Positions 24,331 to 36,769 of a DNA stretch of 64,000 bases are shown one piece after another. Numbering within the stretch: position 1 is the stretch's first letter; every line of letters begins with the position of its first letter. The notes beneath the pieces are model-generated. The model did not search any database. It saw only the letters and a program-made list of their open reading frames with translations, and was not told the DNA's origin. Origin of the DNA: Sphagnum compactum. Its lineage: Eukaryota; Bryophyta; Sphagnopsida; Sphagnales. Made by a program: the position numbers and the translations under genes. The stretch is from the NCBI GenBank assembly GCA_965153455.1, contig OZ234493.1, forward strand, positions 18,466,213 through 18,530,212. The letters are read 5' to 3'.

Positions 24331-26266
24331 ATTAAAAAAATGATCCTAAATGACTACAATATGACTACATGGTGTTGTAAATGACTATAACATGACTACA
24401 TGTGTCCTAAATGACAATAAAATGACTACATATTTTTATTTATCCATGTGGAGAATACACATAATTGTTTTGGACACAATTTGACACATGTCATGTTGAG
24501 TTGTTTAAACAAGCTATTTGGCACAACTTTAGTGACCATAGTCATATAATCTAAAATGATTATAAGTCTAGTTGTAAACATAATTGTTTTTCTTTAAAAT
24601 CCTACTAGTGGAAATAATTTGTGTTTATTTTCCCCAACATTTCATTCATAAAGATGGTAATGTTCAGGGACCATATTTTCACCCTTTTACATAAATGCAC
24701 AATGAAAATGACAAGATGTTTTGTGCACATATTTGATTGAACCAACATGAGTGCATAGAGGCATTCCCAATTCAACATTGGTGGAATAAACTACTTAAGC
24801 ATATAAGTTGTTGAAGCTATTGAAACATCCCACATCATTTGTGAAAAGCTAATAAACTAATGTTGCAATAATGTTGATACTTAGATTATTACAAGTTTAA
24901 AGGCTAGTTAAATTGCAATAGTTAGCAATTATTTTAACATCACAAGGTAGCATGTTTTGAACAATGGGCAACAAATTTTGCGCAATGATGCACATTTAAT
25001 CATTAGTTACACTTTGTCACAAATTTTACGACCACAACAATGTCATTTTGAACAACCACATGTTTGATCCAAGTTTTGTTACCATATGTGTTTGAAAACA
25101 TTTATTGCCAATTTAGGCTATTAATAAAAATTGATATGGGGGGCCTAGTTTATAAATAAATATCCATGCCATTGTATATGGGCTTCCTATCTACCCATTT
25201 TAGGTGTCTATGCATTTAAAATTAGAAAATGTGTGAATAATTTAATGATGAACCAAAAATGAATATTCCACTTCTATTTCACAAAATTGCATTTTCTTAT
25301 CCAATCATATTTTTTTCATCAAAGCATCGCATGATTTCTATGTTTTTCATCTAAACTATCCATATGCATTTAAGGTTTGGTTACTTTAATAAGTTTTTTA
25401 AAAGTGATCAAATGGACACATTGGTTGTTAATTTTCAAGATTTCATAACATCCATAAGAATATAAACCAAAATAAATATTTTAAAAACATGTTCATTCAG
25501 GATTTGTTTTTTGAAAAATAAAAAGAAAATCATTTCAAAAGGATTTTTGAAAATAAGGTTCAATTTTGACCATTCAAAAGTCCATAACTATCATCTATTA
25601 AAGTTTTTAAAAAAGATTTCACACCTAGTTTTATTATTTCTTAATTTTGATATGATTAGATTTCATTTTTCAAGCATACTTAATCATTATAAACAATTTG
25701 AAGTGGAATTTAATATGAATTCTTTAATTTATTAACAATCTAATTGCTCAACTAGTTCATATTTTTAAATTTCAAAAGTCGATCACTAATAGTGAATGCA
25801 TAATTTTCAAAATAAAGTCTAAATATAAACATGTTCATAATCATCATGTTAATTTATGATTACTTTTTAATTAACAAATTCAAATTATATTATTCATAGA
25901 AGCATTTAAACACAATGCAACTTGCAAAAATAACCATTGTGAGAACAAAATTGACCCATTCAATTATGCATTCATCTTAAATTAATGAATGTATTTTCAA
26001 ATACAACATTTAAGTTGATCAAAAGATTCTTTGATTATTTTTGTATACACCTTTATAAAATGGTCAAGTAACATTCTCTAAGTATTTTTCAAGAATCTTA
26101 ACTTATTTATGCCAACTTCAAAAAACATGAAACAATTTTCCAAGGTTTTTTGTGCAATTATTTGTAAGTGATCGATGGTTAAATGATTATCAATGTGGGG
26201 TAGTTCTCACAAATAAGGTTGGTCTTCAAGCTAGTTATTAGTATGATTCTTTGAATGAGAATTGGC

Positions 26267-26622
26267 TCCCAAGAACTATCCAAGGTATCATAAGGATCCT
26301 ATTTTGATATCTAGGGTGGTTATGGGGTGGACCATTGGATTTTGTTGTCCATCTTCTAGAGTTGTTTTTGTGCCATTATCTATAAGTCATGGCTGGTACA
26401 TGATTACTAGTGTTGGGCTCTTCTCACAAACATGGTCAATTCTCAGGCTGACTAGCAGGTTAGTACTTTCAATGAAAACTAGTGACTCTGGTTGAATATG
26501 TGAAAACTAATTCCATGAGAACCACTTATGTGAAAACTTGTTCAATGAGAACTACCTAAGGTATCATATGGCCTCAATTCTAATACTTGAAGTGGTTATG
26601 GGGTTGACCACTAGTCCAGTTC
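26267..26622 (+). repeat. Direct repeat pair of about 70 bp
   Basis: AAGGTATCATAAGGATCC with GTGGTTATGGGGTGGACCA (about 26280-26332) recurs as AAGGTATCATATGGCCTC with GTGGTTATGGGGTTGACCA (about 26560-26612), both after a GAGAACTA-like stretch. The intervening sequence has further (T/G)TGAGAAC-type motifs. It is probably part of an unrecognised transposon. Confidence 0.55.
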
Positions 26623-26654
26623 TCACCCTACTAGGGCGTAAGTTTTTTTGTAGG

Positions 26655-26760
26655 ATGAGAAGACAGGCATAGCCTTGTAAAATGAGAAATTGAACCCAAG
26701 ACCTTCTTGAGGTCAAAGGATTCATTTATTATTAAGCTCCACCTTTATTTAGTGGAGGTA
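26655..26760 (-). repeat. tRNA-like SINE head on minus strand
   Basis: On the minus strand GGGTTCAATTTCTC resembles a B box, preceded by GGTGGAGCTTAATAATAAAT, a degenerate A-box region. The spacing is compatible with a tRNA-derived SINE. Element ends are not defined. Confidence 0.35.
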
Positions 26761-26889
26761 GGCCTGAGGGCTCAAAACGCAATCTGAAATTTGTGTAACA
26801 TACAACATGACACTTTTATTTAAAATTTGAATGTGAGAATTTGAATGGGCACATGTGTTGATAAATAAAAAATAAAAAATTTCTTAGCA

Positions 26890-26965
26890 CACATGAGATT
26901 GTAGAGTCATGGTAAAAATTATTACCCCTCCCTTAAAGGTCCTGAGATTCAAACCCTTTTGAAAT
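26890..26965 (+). repeat. tRNA-like SINE head
   Basis: GTAGAGTCATGGTAAAAAT is followed by GAGATTCAAACCC, giving an A-box-like and a B-box-like motif at roughly tRNA spacing. The match is imperfect. Confidence 0.35.
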
Positions 26966-27164
26966 GAAAATGAGCCAAAAACCAGTTTTTACTGAGATCC
27001 AAGGGTTATGTTCTTCTGGATTTTTGGAAACTAGTTAGTTCTCTACAACTGGGGAAAAAGATTCATAGACAGTTGAGGTGATTCTTAATTAAAACTTACT
27101 AGTGTGAACCCGATGCGTAATGCACCCGTCAAGCTCCCCCCGCCCGGGTGGGTATTAGAGATAT

Positions 27165-28142
27165 CCACAAATTCACCATCTTTGGGCCTCCTTTCGCCCC
27201 CTAACCCCTCTTTTAGTGGTATCCGTAAAGTAAGGAAATTTTATTAAATCTCAATATGGAATGCTGAAACTCAGTACGAAATGCTGAATCTCAGCATTTA
27301 ATGCACAAGGTTCGAGAGGTTTATAGCAGCTGGACAGGTAGGAGCAGTGAAAATTTATGTAGTAACAGTGGAGCGGCTCAAGAAAAAAGAAAGACAGGGT
27401 GAAGCTCAGAAAACCGCCCGTGCTGGCCGCCCCCCCCCTGGCCCCCCCCGCCCCGTCACCTGTCACCCACTCCTTCACCAGGCATCTCCCTCCCCCACCC
27501 CCCAAAACCTCCGTCACAGACACAGAGACTTACTGAATTAATATATATATGATTCCAAGAACTGGAACTGGCAATTCTCAAAAAAACTCTACAACCATTC
27601 AGCACCCCACCTTAGAGTGTCATGATTCATGTGGCCACTAATATTCACTGTTCATCACTAGTCAGGTATCATACAAAAAGTTCAGCAGTTTGTCACTCTT
27701 ACCATTTTTTGGGTGGACAATACAGTTATCGGTAAAGGAAGACAAACAAAGCACCAAAACCCTGAGTTTGAGTTTGGTCATACACAGGGTGAGATTCCCA
27801 AAAAACCTGCAAAAAAGTAGATTAGCATTCAAGGGGGCAGGGGGGGACGGGGGTGAAACTCAGAAAACCATCAATTTTAGTGGTAAACTGAGTTTCAGTC
27901 TGTCTTTCCTTTTTCCTGAGCGCTTCCACTGCTGCTGCATATATTTTCACTGCATTTACCTGTACAACTTAGTCTCGAACCTTGTGCATTAAATGCTCAG
28001 TTTCAGCCTTTTTTACCGAGTTGCAGCATTTCGTACTGAGATTTAATAAAATATCCTTACTTTGCGGATACCACTGACAGAGGGGATGGGGGGTGGAACG
28101 AGCCCAAAGAGAGGGTGAAGGACAGGGTTACTTTACAGATGA
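27165..28142. mobile_element. Foldback element with ~190-250 bp arms
   Basis: The left arm (about 27165-27415) and right arm (about 27885-28120) are inverted copies. GTGGTATCCGTAAAGTAAGG at 27216 faces GTGGTATCCGCAAAGTAAGG read from the minus strand near 28073; GCATTTAATGCACAAGGTTC and many further bases also pair. The right portion, 27721-28142, interrupts sequence that is continuous in copy 1 of the mosaic repeat, so it is an insertion. Its own ends (TTATCGGTAAAGG and, inverted, TCATCTGTAAAGTAA) are weakly similar. It may be one large foldback or two opposed insertions of one element; no transposase is present. Confidence 0.65.
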
Positions 28143-29525
28143 CTGGTACAAATTTTAATTCATCACATGCTGGAAATGTTGGATGTCCAGCTAAATTAAA
28201 TGGGTCTGCAATTGCTCATGTCTTCTCTTAAAAATCGTTGGGTCTGGGCATGTTGCATTGTGAAGTAAGTTAGCTTGGGTATGATAGTGCTTTCCAAAGG
28301 ACTAAAAATTGTATTGTAATGGATTGTTCTCCAAAGAAAAAGATGCTGATAACAGACAAGAAAGAACTGTTCTTCAAGGCAAGTTGATCATGGTGTGAAT
28401 ATATTGTATGAAACCCACATGGATCTGCAAGCAGATGTCCTGTAGGAGTAAGACTTGGGGAGGCAGGGAGTGTGGCCCTTTTTTACCGTCAAGACAAGTT
28501 GGTGTTCATAATATTTGAGTCAAATAGTGAGAGTTTGATAACTTTTCCCTCAGTGGTTGCTCCAAAAGTGAAGTCGCCTCATTGGCTTACTATATCTGCT
28601 AGCTTGGGACCTTCTGATTTCTAACTACAGGAGCCAAATTTGTCCATACTTAAAAAAGAATCCATCCTAAGCTGGATAACATCATAAGCCTGGGGGAATT
28701 AACATCTTGACACCTTTAACATAGACTTCCACATCCCCTATACCCCCCCACCACCCCTACAGGAGGGTAATTGCCAATGTAGTTTCCTCTACCCAACTTT
28801 GTCCTAAAGGTTTGTCCTTAGTTTGTAGTCTGGAGTGGGAATGAAATATTCTTCTGAACATGACAACCTTGGCTGAAAATTGAACTTCAATATGGGGGCT
28901 GTCCCCAAGCATAATTTCCTGCCCCAGGCTTCAAATGATTTTGAATATTTCCAATGTTGGCAATGTTCCCCAATTTGCAATGTTACACCTAGGGTTCAAA
29001 TTCGTGTGGCCCAAACCGGAACTCCCATCTTTTTGGTGAAATCGCATAAGAATTGAACAATAGAACTAGCCTTTTGTTGGCTTTGTTCTACATGTCTTAT
29101 AGAGGCATTATCATGGGAACTTACTTTGAGGGGGGTATAAAGGATAGAGAATCAAAAGTTGACTTAATGAATAAGGTTATAAGTTTAGGTGCAGGTTTGA
29201 AGATTCCCAAGACATATTGCTCTTCAAGAAAAGCCTTCCTTAATATATAACACATAAAAGCATGCCCTTAAAGTTAAATGTGAAAGCCAACTCATGGATA
29301 TATGTAATTGTGGAGTTTCCATCGTGGTTAATTGGAATTTAAAACATTCAAGCACTATGCTAAAATTGCAAGCACAACAGACAACACCCCCAAAAAAAAA
29401 AAACAAACTGTGTATTAACAAAATTAACCAAACACAAATGGGTTTGCATTGCAAGTTCAAAAATCCAAAGATGAAATCCTTCAACTTAAAACTTTTTTTT
29501 GACTTAACATAAATGATGACTAACA
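27660..29525 (+). repeat. Mosaic dispersed repeat, copy 2
   Basis: This is collinear with blocks of 1-4795. TTTGTCACTCTTACCATTTT (27691) matches the start of the window. After the 27721-28142 insertion, similarity resumes at ACTGGTACAAATTTTAATTC and continues to about 29045, then 29260-29525. It has no intact ORF. Confidence 0.75.
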
Positions 29526-30031
29526 ATCTATGGAATCACATTAGAAGTTTTTTTTTTTTGGGTTGCAACCAATCAATTTGTGTTTACATACAACTAGTTG
29601 TGATTTTATAAATATATTGGATCATTTTACAATTACAAATTTTATCACATCAAACCTTTTCGCCCCTATACAATCATGTATTGCAACTAATGATGTATGT
29701 TGCCTACCACATGAATCATTCTTTGCTTTCTTTGAAATCCAAATGAACCCATTAAACTCCCTTTTACTCACATGTTTGGCCACCTCATGGTGACCAATGT
29801 GACATGAACCTATTACACCCATCTACCCTACCTAGTTAGGCTGTACATCCTTCTAAACATGGTAGGTATTGTGCAGTGTTCAATTGGAGATAAGTCTGTT
29901 TGTTTGTAGGATGGAAATTGTTGGCACAAAGGTCACAAAGTGTATGGTTTGTTCTTTTTCCAATACATTGACCCCCTCACATCCAGATGGCATGTCTTCC
30001 TTATTCCTTGACTAATTCACGGCAACATTAG

Positions 30032-30130
30032 AAATGCTAGGTGAAGGGTTACAAATGTGCTTTAAGTTACAGAAGCAAAGGAGGTGTGTATGGGTTTTGA
30101 CCTCCTCGGAGCCACTAAGTGTTCAGTCAT
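30032..30130 (+). repeat. ~95-bp repeat, related to 31048-31145
   Basis: GCTAGGTGAAGGGTTACAAA followed by GACCTCCTCGGAGCC and AAGTGTTCAGTCATGGAC aligns with ATTAGGTGGAGGGCTACAAA, GATCTCCTTCGAG and AAGTGTTCACTCATCGAC near 31048-31145. The GATTCGATCTCC stretch of the second copy resembles a Pol III B box, so a SINE origin is possible. Confidence 0.55.
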
Positions 30131-31047
30131 GGACATACTTTTGAAATTTGACCTTGTGGATTGCTGCATGCATACTGGACAGTGGAAATGTGTTTTGTAA
30201 TGGCTACGATATTAAGCAATTTCAAACACATTTTCCAAATTCCTAAATTAATGTGGCCTACATGGACTTAAATAATCTGTTTCTTGTCCAGGGGTGTAGA
30301 ACATGTTTGCTTTCTTTCTCTTACAGGGGTGGTGTTATCGAGGGAAATATGTGCAATGGATGGTCTTGAATGGACTGACAGTCCTTACTTCCTTCAGGAA
30401 GACCCTTTGCCTGGGCCTCGGTACTAATCGGTGCGCACCAACCCCTCCTTTCTGGCATGTCGGTCGCCCCACTTGAGGGACCCTGCGCAGGTACTGCACA
30501 CCAGTCCCTTACCCTGTGGACAGTGTGGAGTGTATGGTGCAATAAAGTGCTCTGCAGGGTTAATTTCTGCACAACTCTTCACCTCTGAGATGTCAAATTT
30601 GAGTGAAAAAGGTAAAGTTATAACCTGTTGAAAGAGACAATTAAATCGTTTTGAACCCTTAAACGATAGACGGTACAAATGTTCATCCTCTAAAAACAGT
30701 GAGGGCCAATTTAAGTGAGAAAAGCAATTTAGGATAAAATAGCTCAACACCAAACACATACTTATCATCGAACAATTTTTAATATTTCCTCATTTCTTAA
30801 CCAAATTGAGCGATTTTTGTGTCATTAGACACTCAAACTGGACCACTACAAATGTTCTTTGAGCATCATAAATAAAAGAGCAATGCAGAAAACATAAGAA
30901 GAAGAGGAGTGATAGTTTGTTTCAAATAAATGAAAAAAATAGCTTTGGACCTCTCTCTAGTTCTAACCCCATACTTCCAAACACTCCATATCATCACCAT
31001 TCCTTTCCCAAATGCTCCCTTTCCCAAATGGAGCATTTTTTTTGGGT

Positions 31048-31145
31048 TGGAAGCATTAGGTGGAGGGCTACAAATGTTCTTTCAGTTTCAAAAGCAGAGC
31101 AACAATGTGTGAGGATTCGATCTCCTTCGAGTAAGTGTTCACTCA
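31048..31145 (+). repeat. ~95-bp repeat, related to 30032-30130
   Basis: Second member of the pair, in the same orientation. It carries GGATTCGATCTCC, which is close to a B-box consensus. Confidence 0.55.
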
Positions 31146-31344
31146 TCGACCTATCCACCCTAGTACTTTTTTTTCTGTAAAGTTTTTTTACTCATGTATT
31201 ATTTATAGACAACTTTATTGTAAGCTACAACATTTGATGGTGCTTCAAATGTGAAATTTATTATTTAATTGTTGAATCTCTCAGTGTACATTGCTTGTAA
31301 GCGTGTGCCCACCCCTTCTTTATTTAATTGTGAAATATATTGTT

Positions 31345-31460
31345 TATTAGGCTGGTATCTCCCTTCTCTAAACTTCGATGCACATTGAGTTGGTAGGGGA
31401 AATAAACCAAAAGAATAAACTAACCTTAACTTTGACCCATTCTCACGAAAGGAGTAAGAT
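31345..31460 (+). repeat. Dispersed repeat, related to 8930-9062
   Basis: GGCTGGTATCTCCCTTCTCT, AAACTTCGATGCACATTGAG, AATAAACTAACCTTAACTTT and CCATTCTCACGAAAGGAG match the copy near 8.9-9.06 kb in order. Non-coding. Confidence 0.5.
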
Positions 31461-33330
31461 AATTAAACCTAGTTGTTCACTCTTGGCACCTGGAGTGGAT
31501 GTTGGCCTAAACAAATTTAGGTGATATGCTGATGGAGCATGCACCCAAGAGGCCTGCTTTTCTTTTCCCTCCTGTGCAACTTTAAAACGCTATATACATC
31601 AAAGATTCATTGTATGACTTCAATTCTTTTTGGTTTTTCCTTTCAATTGATGGGTTCAATTTTTCCTTTTTGTTCAGTCAAATAAATTGGATGCCCTATG
31701 CAAAGTCATAACAACTAAGGAATCAGCAAGATTTCTTTTCATTACCCCCTTAAATTGACACTTGACAAATATATTAGACAACACGTTGGATTTGGTGAGA
31801 AGGGCATCTCATATTGCTTTCTATACCCAAAGCCTAATGGGTTTATAGTGGGTCCGAAAATGCTGTATTGGGGTACATTATTGAAAGTGAAACACCAATA
31901 TTGAGAAATCTGGCCAATTTATGATGATGCTTGGGACTCCAGTTTAGGAAGGGATCTCGCACATAAGACTCTCTCATGACTTGGGCACATGCACATCTCA
32001 GCCCCCACTTTGCCCTCAACTTTTGCCCTCACTTTGCTCCCAAAACTTCAGAAAAGGGCAAAAGTGGCACATCCTTTTTTGAGCACATGTTGACAGTTTC
32101 AATCACTGCCAATTTAGGCAGAGATAAATACTGCGCTTGTTAATTTAGAAAAGATAAATATAAGAACTCTTTTTATCATATTAGGGTTTAACCGACATTC
32201 ATATTTAGGATTTTGTTTGTTGTTTGGGTTTTAGCATTTTGAGCTCTTAACAAAAATTGATTAAGAACCCTAACTTTAATACATAATTTTTATATTAGAG
32301 TTACACTTATATATTACATTTTATATCATACAAAGACAAATTCAAAAAAGCTAAAACAAAAAATCATTTCAAAACAACCATAGTATATACACATATAAAA
32401 AAATTATAAATTCAAAAAACGAAATCCAAGAATTGGTGATAATAATTCAAATATCAAACACATACCAATGTAAGAAGTGTTGCTGGAGTTTCAAGTGTTA
32501 TAAAAAAAATGAGTTTTAAAACTGTGAAAAGTCTCAAAGACTGTCCTAGACAGTTGGTAATGTTTTTTACTGTGATAAAATTTTATAATAATTTAATTTT
32601 ACCATTATTATTGTACTTCTGTCACCTGAGCCGCAGCGGCTGCTGCAGCCTAGGCTGTTAGCTGGCGCCGTGAGACTTTACCTCCATGCCCAAGGGCGTC
32701 AGCGGTGGGCAAAATGGGAGGTTGCTATCAAAGCCCCCCATTTGCCCCTTTAAGCTGTGCATGTGCCCAGCCTAGAAGTCTTCATCATTATGGAAGTGTG
32801 GAGTATGGTTTGGCAGCTTTGCAGCACCGTCGTTGTCAAGTACACCTCTTGCACCCTGCACCCTTCCTTCTCCTGCATCCTTATAGACTTATTTTGAGTT
32901 TTGTTAACATAAACATGTTTAGGGCTGAGATATAAGTACTAATTTTGAGAGCGTTGAGGGTGGTGTAAGCTCTGAAAGCCAATGTCTTTGTAGACACAAT
33001 TCGTAAGTTCTGTGAAAAATTACAGATTTTGCGAAAATTTGGTAAATGCTTGAGGACCCTTCATGCTGTCCAGTCTCTAGCTCATATTATTATTGAAAAT
33101 TTCGGTATTTTTCTGGAAGCTAGGCCAGGAAAGGTAGGGTGCACCATTACTCTTGATTGGTGGGAAACTAAAAAAAAATTGTTCTAGACTCTTGATGTTT
33201 TTTTTTTGTTGGCGGTTGGTAATGTTTACTCTCAACAGCATGGAGACCAAGAAGAGCACTGAATGGAAATGCAGTGGTGTTTTATGGCGTTGAAATTTTT
33301 GTGTCATTTTCCTTTATTTGGGATGTGTGT

Positions 33331-34212
33331 GTTGATGCTGGACACAGGATCACTATGTGGCAAGGGAGCTGCTAAGTGAAGTGCAATCAACGGAAATCTC
33401 GCGGTGGAGCGGTAGAAAGATGAGTAGCAAAGCAAATAAGTAGTGTGGTTTTGGTTTTTGGAGGCAGAGTAGAGTTTTTCAAGAAGTGGGATTATATCTC
33501 AGTCTCCAACTGAAGTACAAGAAAATCTATTGCGTAATGTAATTAAGGAGGTAGAAATTCAGTCTAAAGGTTGGTTTTGAGGGTTAATAAGGGGAATGAT
33601 GAAAAGTTTAGAGGTCTCGAGAGCGGCAAGAAATTCTTCTCAAAGTGTGTGTTTTGGGTTGATTTGTACAAGGCTGTTGTTGGATTGCATTTCATGAAAA
33701 AAAACCCAAATTATTGGGAACTTCGAAGAACTGCAACAATCCATTGATGTTACAGAGTGGATCATATGAAGGAGGGTTGTGGTTCTTTGTAAGACTTACG
33801 AGGCAATCATTGGGGGAGTTGATGTGTGTTGTTTTCTTGTTTCCATATTTTGTCAGATTAAGGGATGGTGTCACGAACACTAGATTATGTAGTCTGTTTG
33901 GGCTGAGGGATCTATGTTACCAAATGTAAATAAGAACTTGGGTTCTTGTGGTAGTTCAATGTAGTTCTGGGTTCATGTGGTCTGAAGATTTTGAGAAGAA
34001 AAAGGAAGGCCAGTGGACTCAAGAAAGAGAGATCAGAACAATCTGACCCCTTAAAAACCTGAAGCCTCTTTTTGATGAAGAAGGTAGTGACTTAAGTGGT
34101 TACATGACAAAACTTAGGTGGCCATTGGTTCATGCCAATGGGAAACTCTGAGAATGTATTTACCATTCAATATATGTGTGATCTGTGTTCTAATTGTTAT
34201 GTGCACTAGTGT
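33331..34212 (+). repeat. LTR-like block B, copy 1
   Basis: Closely similar in the same orientation to 45468-46398. Both contain GTGGCAAGGGAG, ATCTCGCGGTGGAG, TGTGGTTTTGGTTTTTGGAG, TTTTTCAAGAAGTGGGATTA and a shared end ATATATGTGTGATCTGTGTT. At 46.4 kb the same block ends immediately before a tRNA-Met-type primer binding site, so it represents the downstream part of an LTR. Here no primer binding site follows; block A follows instead. Confidence 0.75.
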
Positions 34213-34223
34213 TTTTTGTCACA

Positions 34224-34352
34224 CTTTCACCTATAAAAAGGTGTAAGATTCTTCCCATCTTGGAGTAGGTACAATATTCCTCCTATTTTCTTGAGGGGAT
34301 ATCAATGCATGCAAGGTGCCCCTCCCTCCAAAGTTCAAATGCATTAAGAAAT
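34224..34352 (+). repeat. LTR-like block A (TATA-containing), copy 1
   Basis: TTTCACCTATAAAAAGGTGT, CCCATCTTGGAGTAGGT, ATCAATGCATGCAAGGTGCC and CCTCCCTCCAAAGTTCAAAT match 45344-45467. CTATAAAAAGG is a good TATA box. Here block A follows block B, whereas at 45.3 kb it precedes it. Confidence 0.75.
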
Positions 34353-36766
34353 TTTTGGAAGTGCTTTATGTGTATGGTAAAATCCTTGGAGCAAGACATT
34401 TAGGCCTTGGACCCCAAAAGATGGGACCTATTAGATGTGGGGTGCCAAATTTCATCTTTTTGAAAGGAAATGCACTGGAAGTACTATGAGTGGCATAGCA
34501 AATTCCAATGCCAACAACATCAGTGTAAAAAATCACTTCTAATTTAACTGATGACTTTGCAATAAACAAATGTTAATTGTGTGTTCACATGTTAATTGCA
34601 TGAAGGCATCTATGTCATCTTTCCAGCAAGAACTAGTGGTGCCTGGACCATTTTGCCAATGCTCCAAGGGAGACCATCTTCAAAGTTTTAAGGATATAAC
34701 TTTTCAAAAAATCTCTTCAAGGCTTTAAGAGATGTGATTTTTTTTAAAAATCAATTGCCAAAGAATTTTATTGATGATTCAATTGTGAACTTAAGACTCA
34801 TTGGGTCCATTCACAATTAAATTATAAAAAAGATTTTTTAATTTTAAAAGATTTTTTGGTTTTTTGGTTTTTTTTTGACATCATTATAATCATAATGAAT
34901 TGTAATTTGCCAATAGATAAATTATGTCATATTAAATTAATAAAAATATATTAAAAATTAGACATTATATTATTATTTTTGAGTTTTAAAACTTAATTAT
35001 ATTAAATGTTCAAATCAAGTAATTGTTTTTTGAACTTAATGAAAAATTTTCAAAAATAAATTATGTTATTGTGTACATTATTGAAAGAAATTTATGAATA
35101 ATTTTTTCAATTTTTTCATTTGGACAATTTATCAATAAGATATGAATTATCAAATTTGAAGTTTTGTGTAATGTTTAAATGAAGTATGGTCTAAATAGAA
35201 TAAAAATTAAATTATTTACACAACGAGGGAGGTGGCTTGGTGATAAAGGAGTTGAAATCCATCTTTGGAGTCCAAAGATCAAACTTCACAAATGGCATTA
35301 GTTGTGTTCAACATTGTAATATCCACTGAATATTTTCTACCTACCTAGATAACCTAGGTTAGATGGTTACATTAGGTAGATAAGGTGGTCTAATTAGTCA
35401 CTTAAATTAGGTTTTTAACCTAGCTTAGGTGGTGACACATGTTAACAATTTTAGAAGAAAAAATAATGAGATTAAAAATAATTTAAATATATCTTAGCTT
35501 CTTGATTGCTGAGCTATGTTCTGCCAAGAGCATCCTCCTGTTATGTTTGTTCCTGAGCTCAATCACCCACAAAACCTCCAATCCTCCAAATATGTCGCCT
35601 CCAACTCTCTTTTACTCTTTTAATTTAAGAATGAAGATCAATTTCAGAAAAACAGATATGGGCATTAGTAAAGATCAACAAGCATTTAAAGGGCCCATAT
35701 TACACAGCAACTTCCAACCATTCCAGATGCACCTCCCAATCTCCATTTTGATGTGTTGCAGGCATTTTTGTAGTAGTTGAAATCTAATCTCAGTTGTTGG
35801 CCTCTGATTGTAGAAGCCAAAACATCAACCCTTAAATTGCTTGATACACCAGACTTGGCCATTTTGAAATTTCAAGTGGGTACATATGTGCAGCAGTAAT
35901 TTATATGTTTTTCGATTATGTAATATTGGTTTTGTGAGGCTTTTCCAAAAGCTTTTATGCTATTCTGCTGATGGTTGTAGAAGTAAGACATCCAACCTTG
36001 GTTGGGACTTTAATCCCTAAAAGCTTGATAAGCCTAATATGGAAATTTTAGAATATTAAATGGGTGTGGACAATGGAAAAATTTATATAGATAATTTTTT
36101 TGATGATGCTAATCAGGCATTGCCAAATGGATTTGGATGAGGTTTGATAGGTTTGGGTAAAATAAATGCATGTATTGGGCTTCCAACCAGTCAAGCCTGC
36201 ATTCGAGATTGCACACCATTAGGGTGGTGGGTATTGAAGGTTGGGTGATGTTTGAAAACTGATTTATGAGTTGATATAGAACACACACCTTGATTGCCAT
36301 GGGTGCTCAAGATTAGCCTACTTTGGGGCGCCCCCCAGTTCTTGGTGTTTTGCAGTGAACCAGATAGCCCTATAAAATACTTTTGTGATTGGCAATGTTG
36401 ACAATTTGGGACTGGGCAGCTAAGAGTGATTTCCTTAACTGGTGGAGAAGACAAACCATAGAGAATTTGGACTCCTAAATCTCTTTGCATGAGGGCCGAC
36501 TCATGGTTAGACTCCTTATTTGAACAAGATGAGAAGGCCTTGGGCAAAGGAGCACCCAAACTAGTGCCATGGTAAAAACCCCAAAATTCACCTAAAATGC
36601 TTTGAAATATTATAAATATTACGTGCTTAGACTAAATTAGGTTCTCTGAGTCCAAAACTGCTTAACATTTCTTGGGTTCATTTGGCCACTAAGAGGCCTC
36701 ACTCCAAGAAGAAGGTGGAGGTACCAGTGTGGGTGCTGGTTCACCCTGGCCAGATGAGAAAGGGTG
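34353..36766. other. Intergenic, no gene seen
   Basis: AT-rich, most strongly at 34.7-35.2 kb. Contains one SINE-like head (35221-35292). No conserved ORF or RNA gene was recognised. Confidence 0.5.
35221..35292 (+). repeat. tRNA-like SINE head
   Basis: GGTGGCTTGGTGATAAAGGA resembles an A box of tRNA-derived SINEs, and AAGATCAAACTTC, about 45 bases later, a degenerate B box. It is followed by CCTAGATAACCTAGGTTAG-type short repeats. Ends are undefined. Confidence 0.45.
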
Positions 36767-36769
36767 TAA

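Larger units (their letters stand above)
22081..27160. other. Intergenic AT-rich DNA with SINE-like heads
   Basis: Very AT-rich, especially 23.4-24.2 kb and 25.2-26.1 kb. No protein-coding gene is recognisable; ORFs are short and compositionally random. Three tRNA-like segments and one direct repeat pair are listed separately. Confidence 0.5.
29530..33330. other. Intergenic, no gene seen
   Basis: Contains a pair of related ~95-bp repeats (30032-30130 and 31048-31145) and a dispersed repeat near 31345-31460. A GC-richer patch at about 32620-32880 contains CTGCAGCC-type sequence and a 76-codon ORF without family features. I found no gene or RNA. Confidence 0.5.

Noticed and set aside
26262-26495. 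77-codon plus-strand ORF
   Set aside because: It overlaps a direct repeat and has no conserved features.
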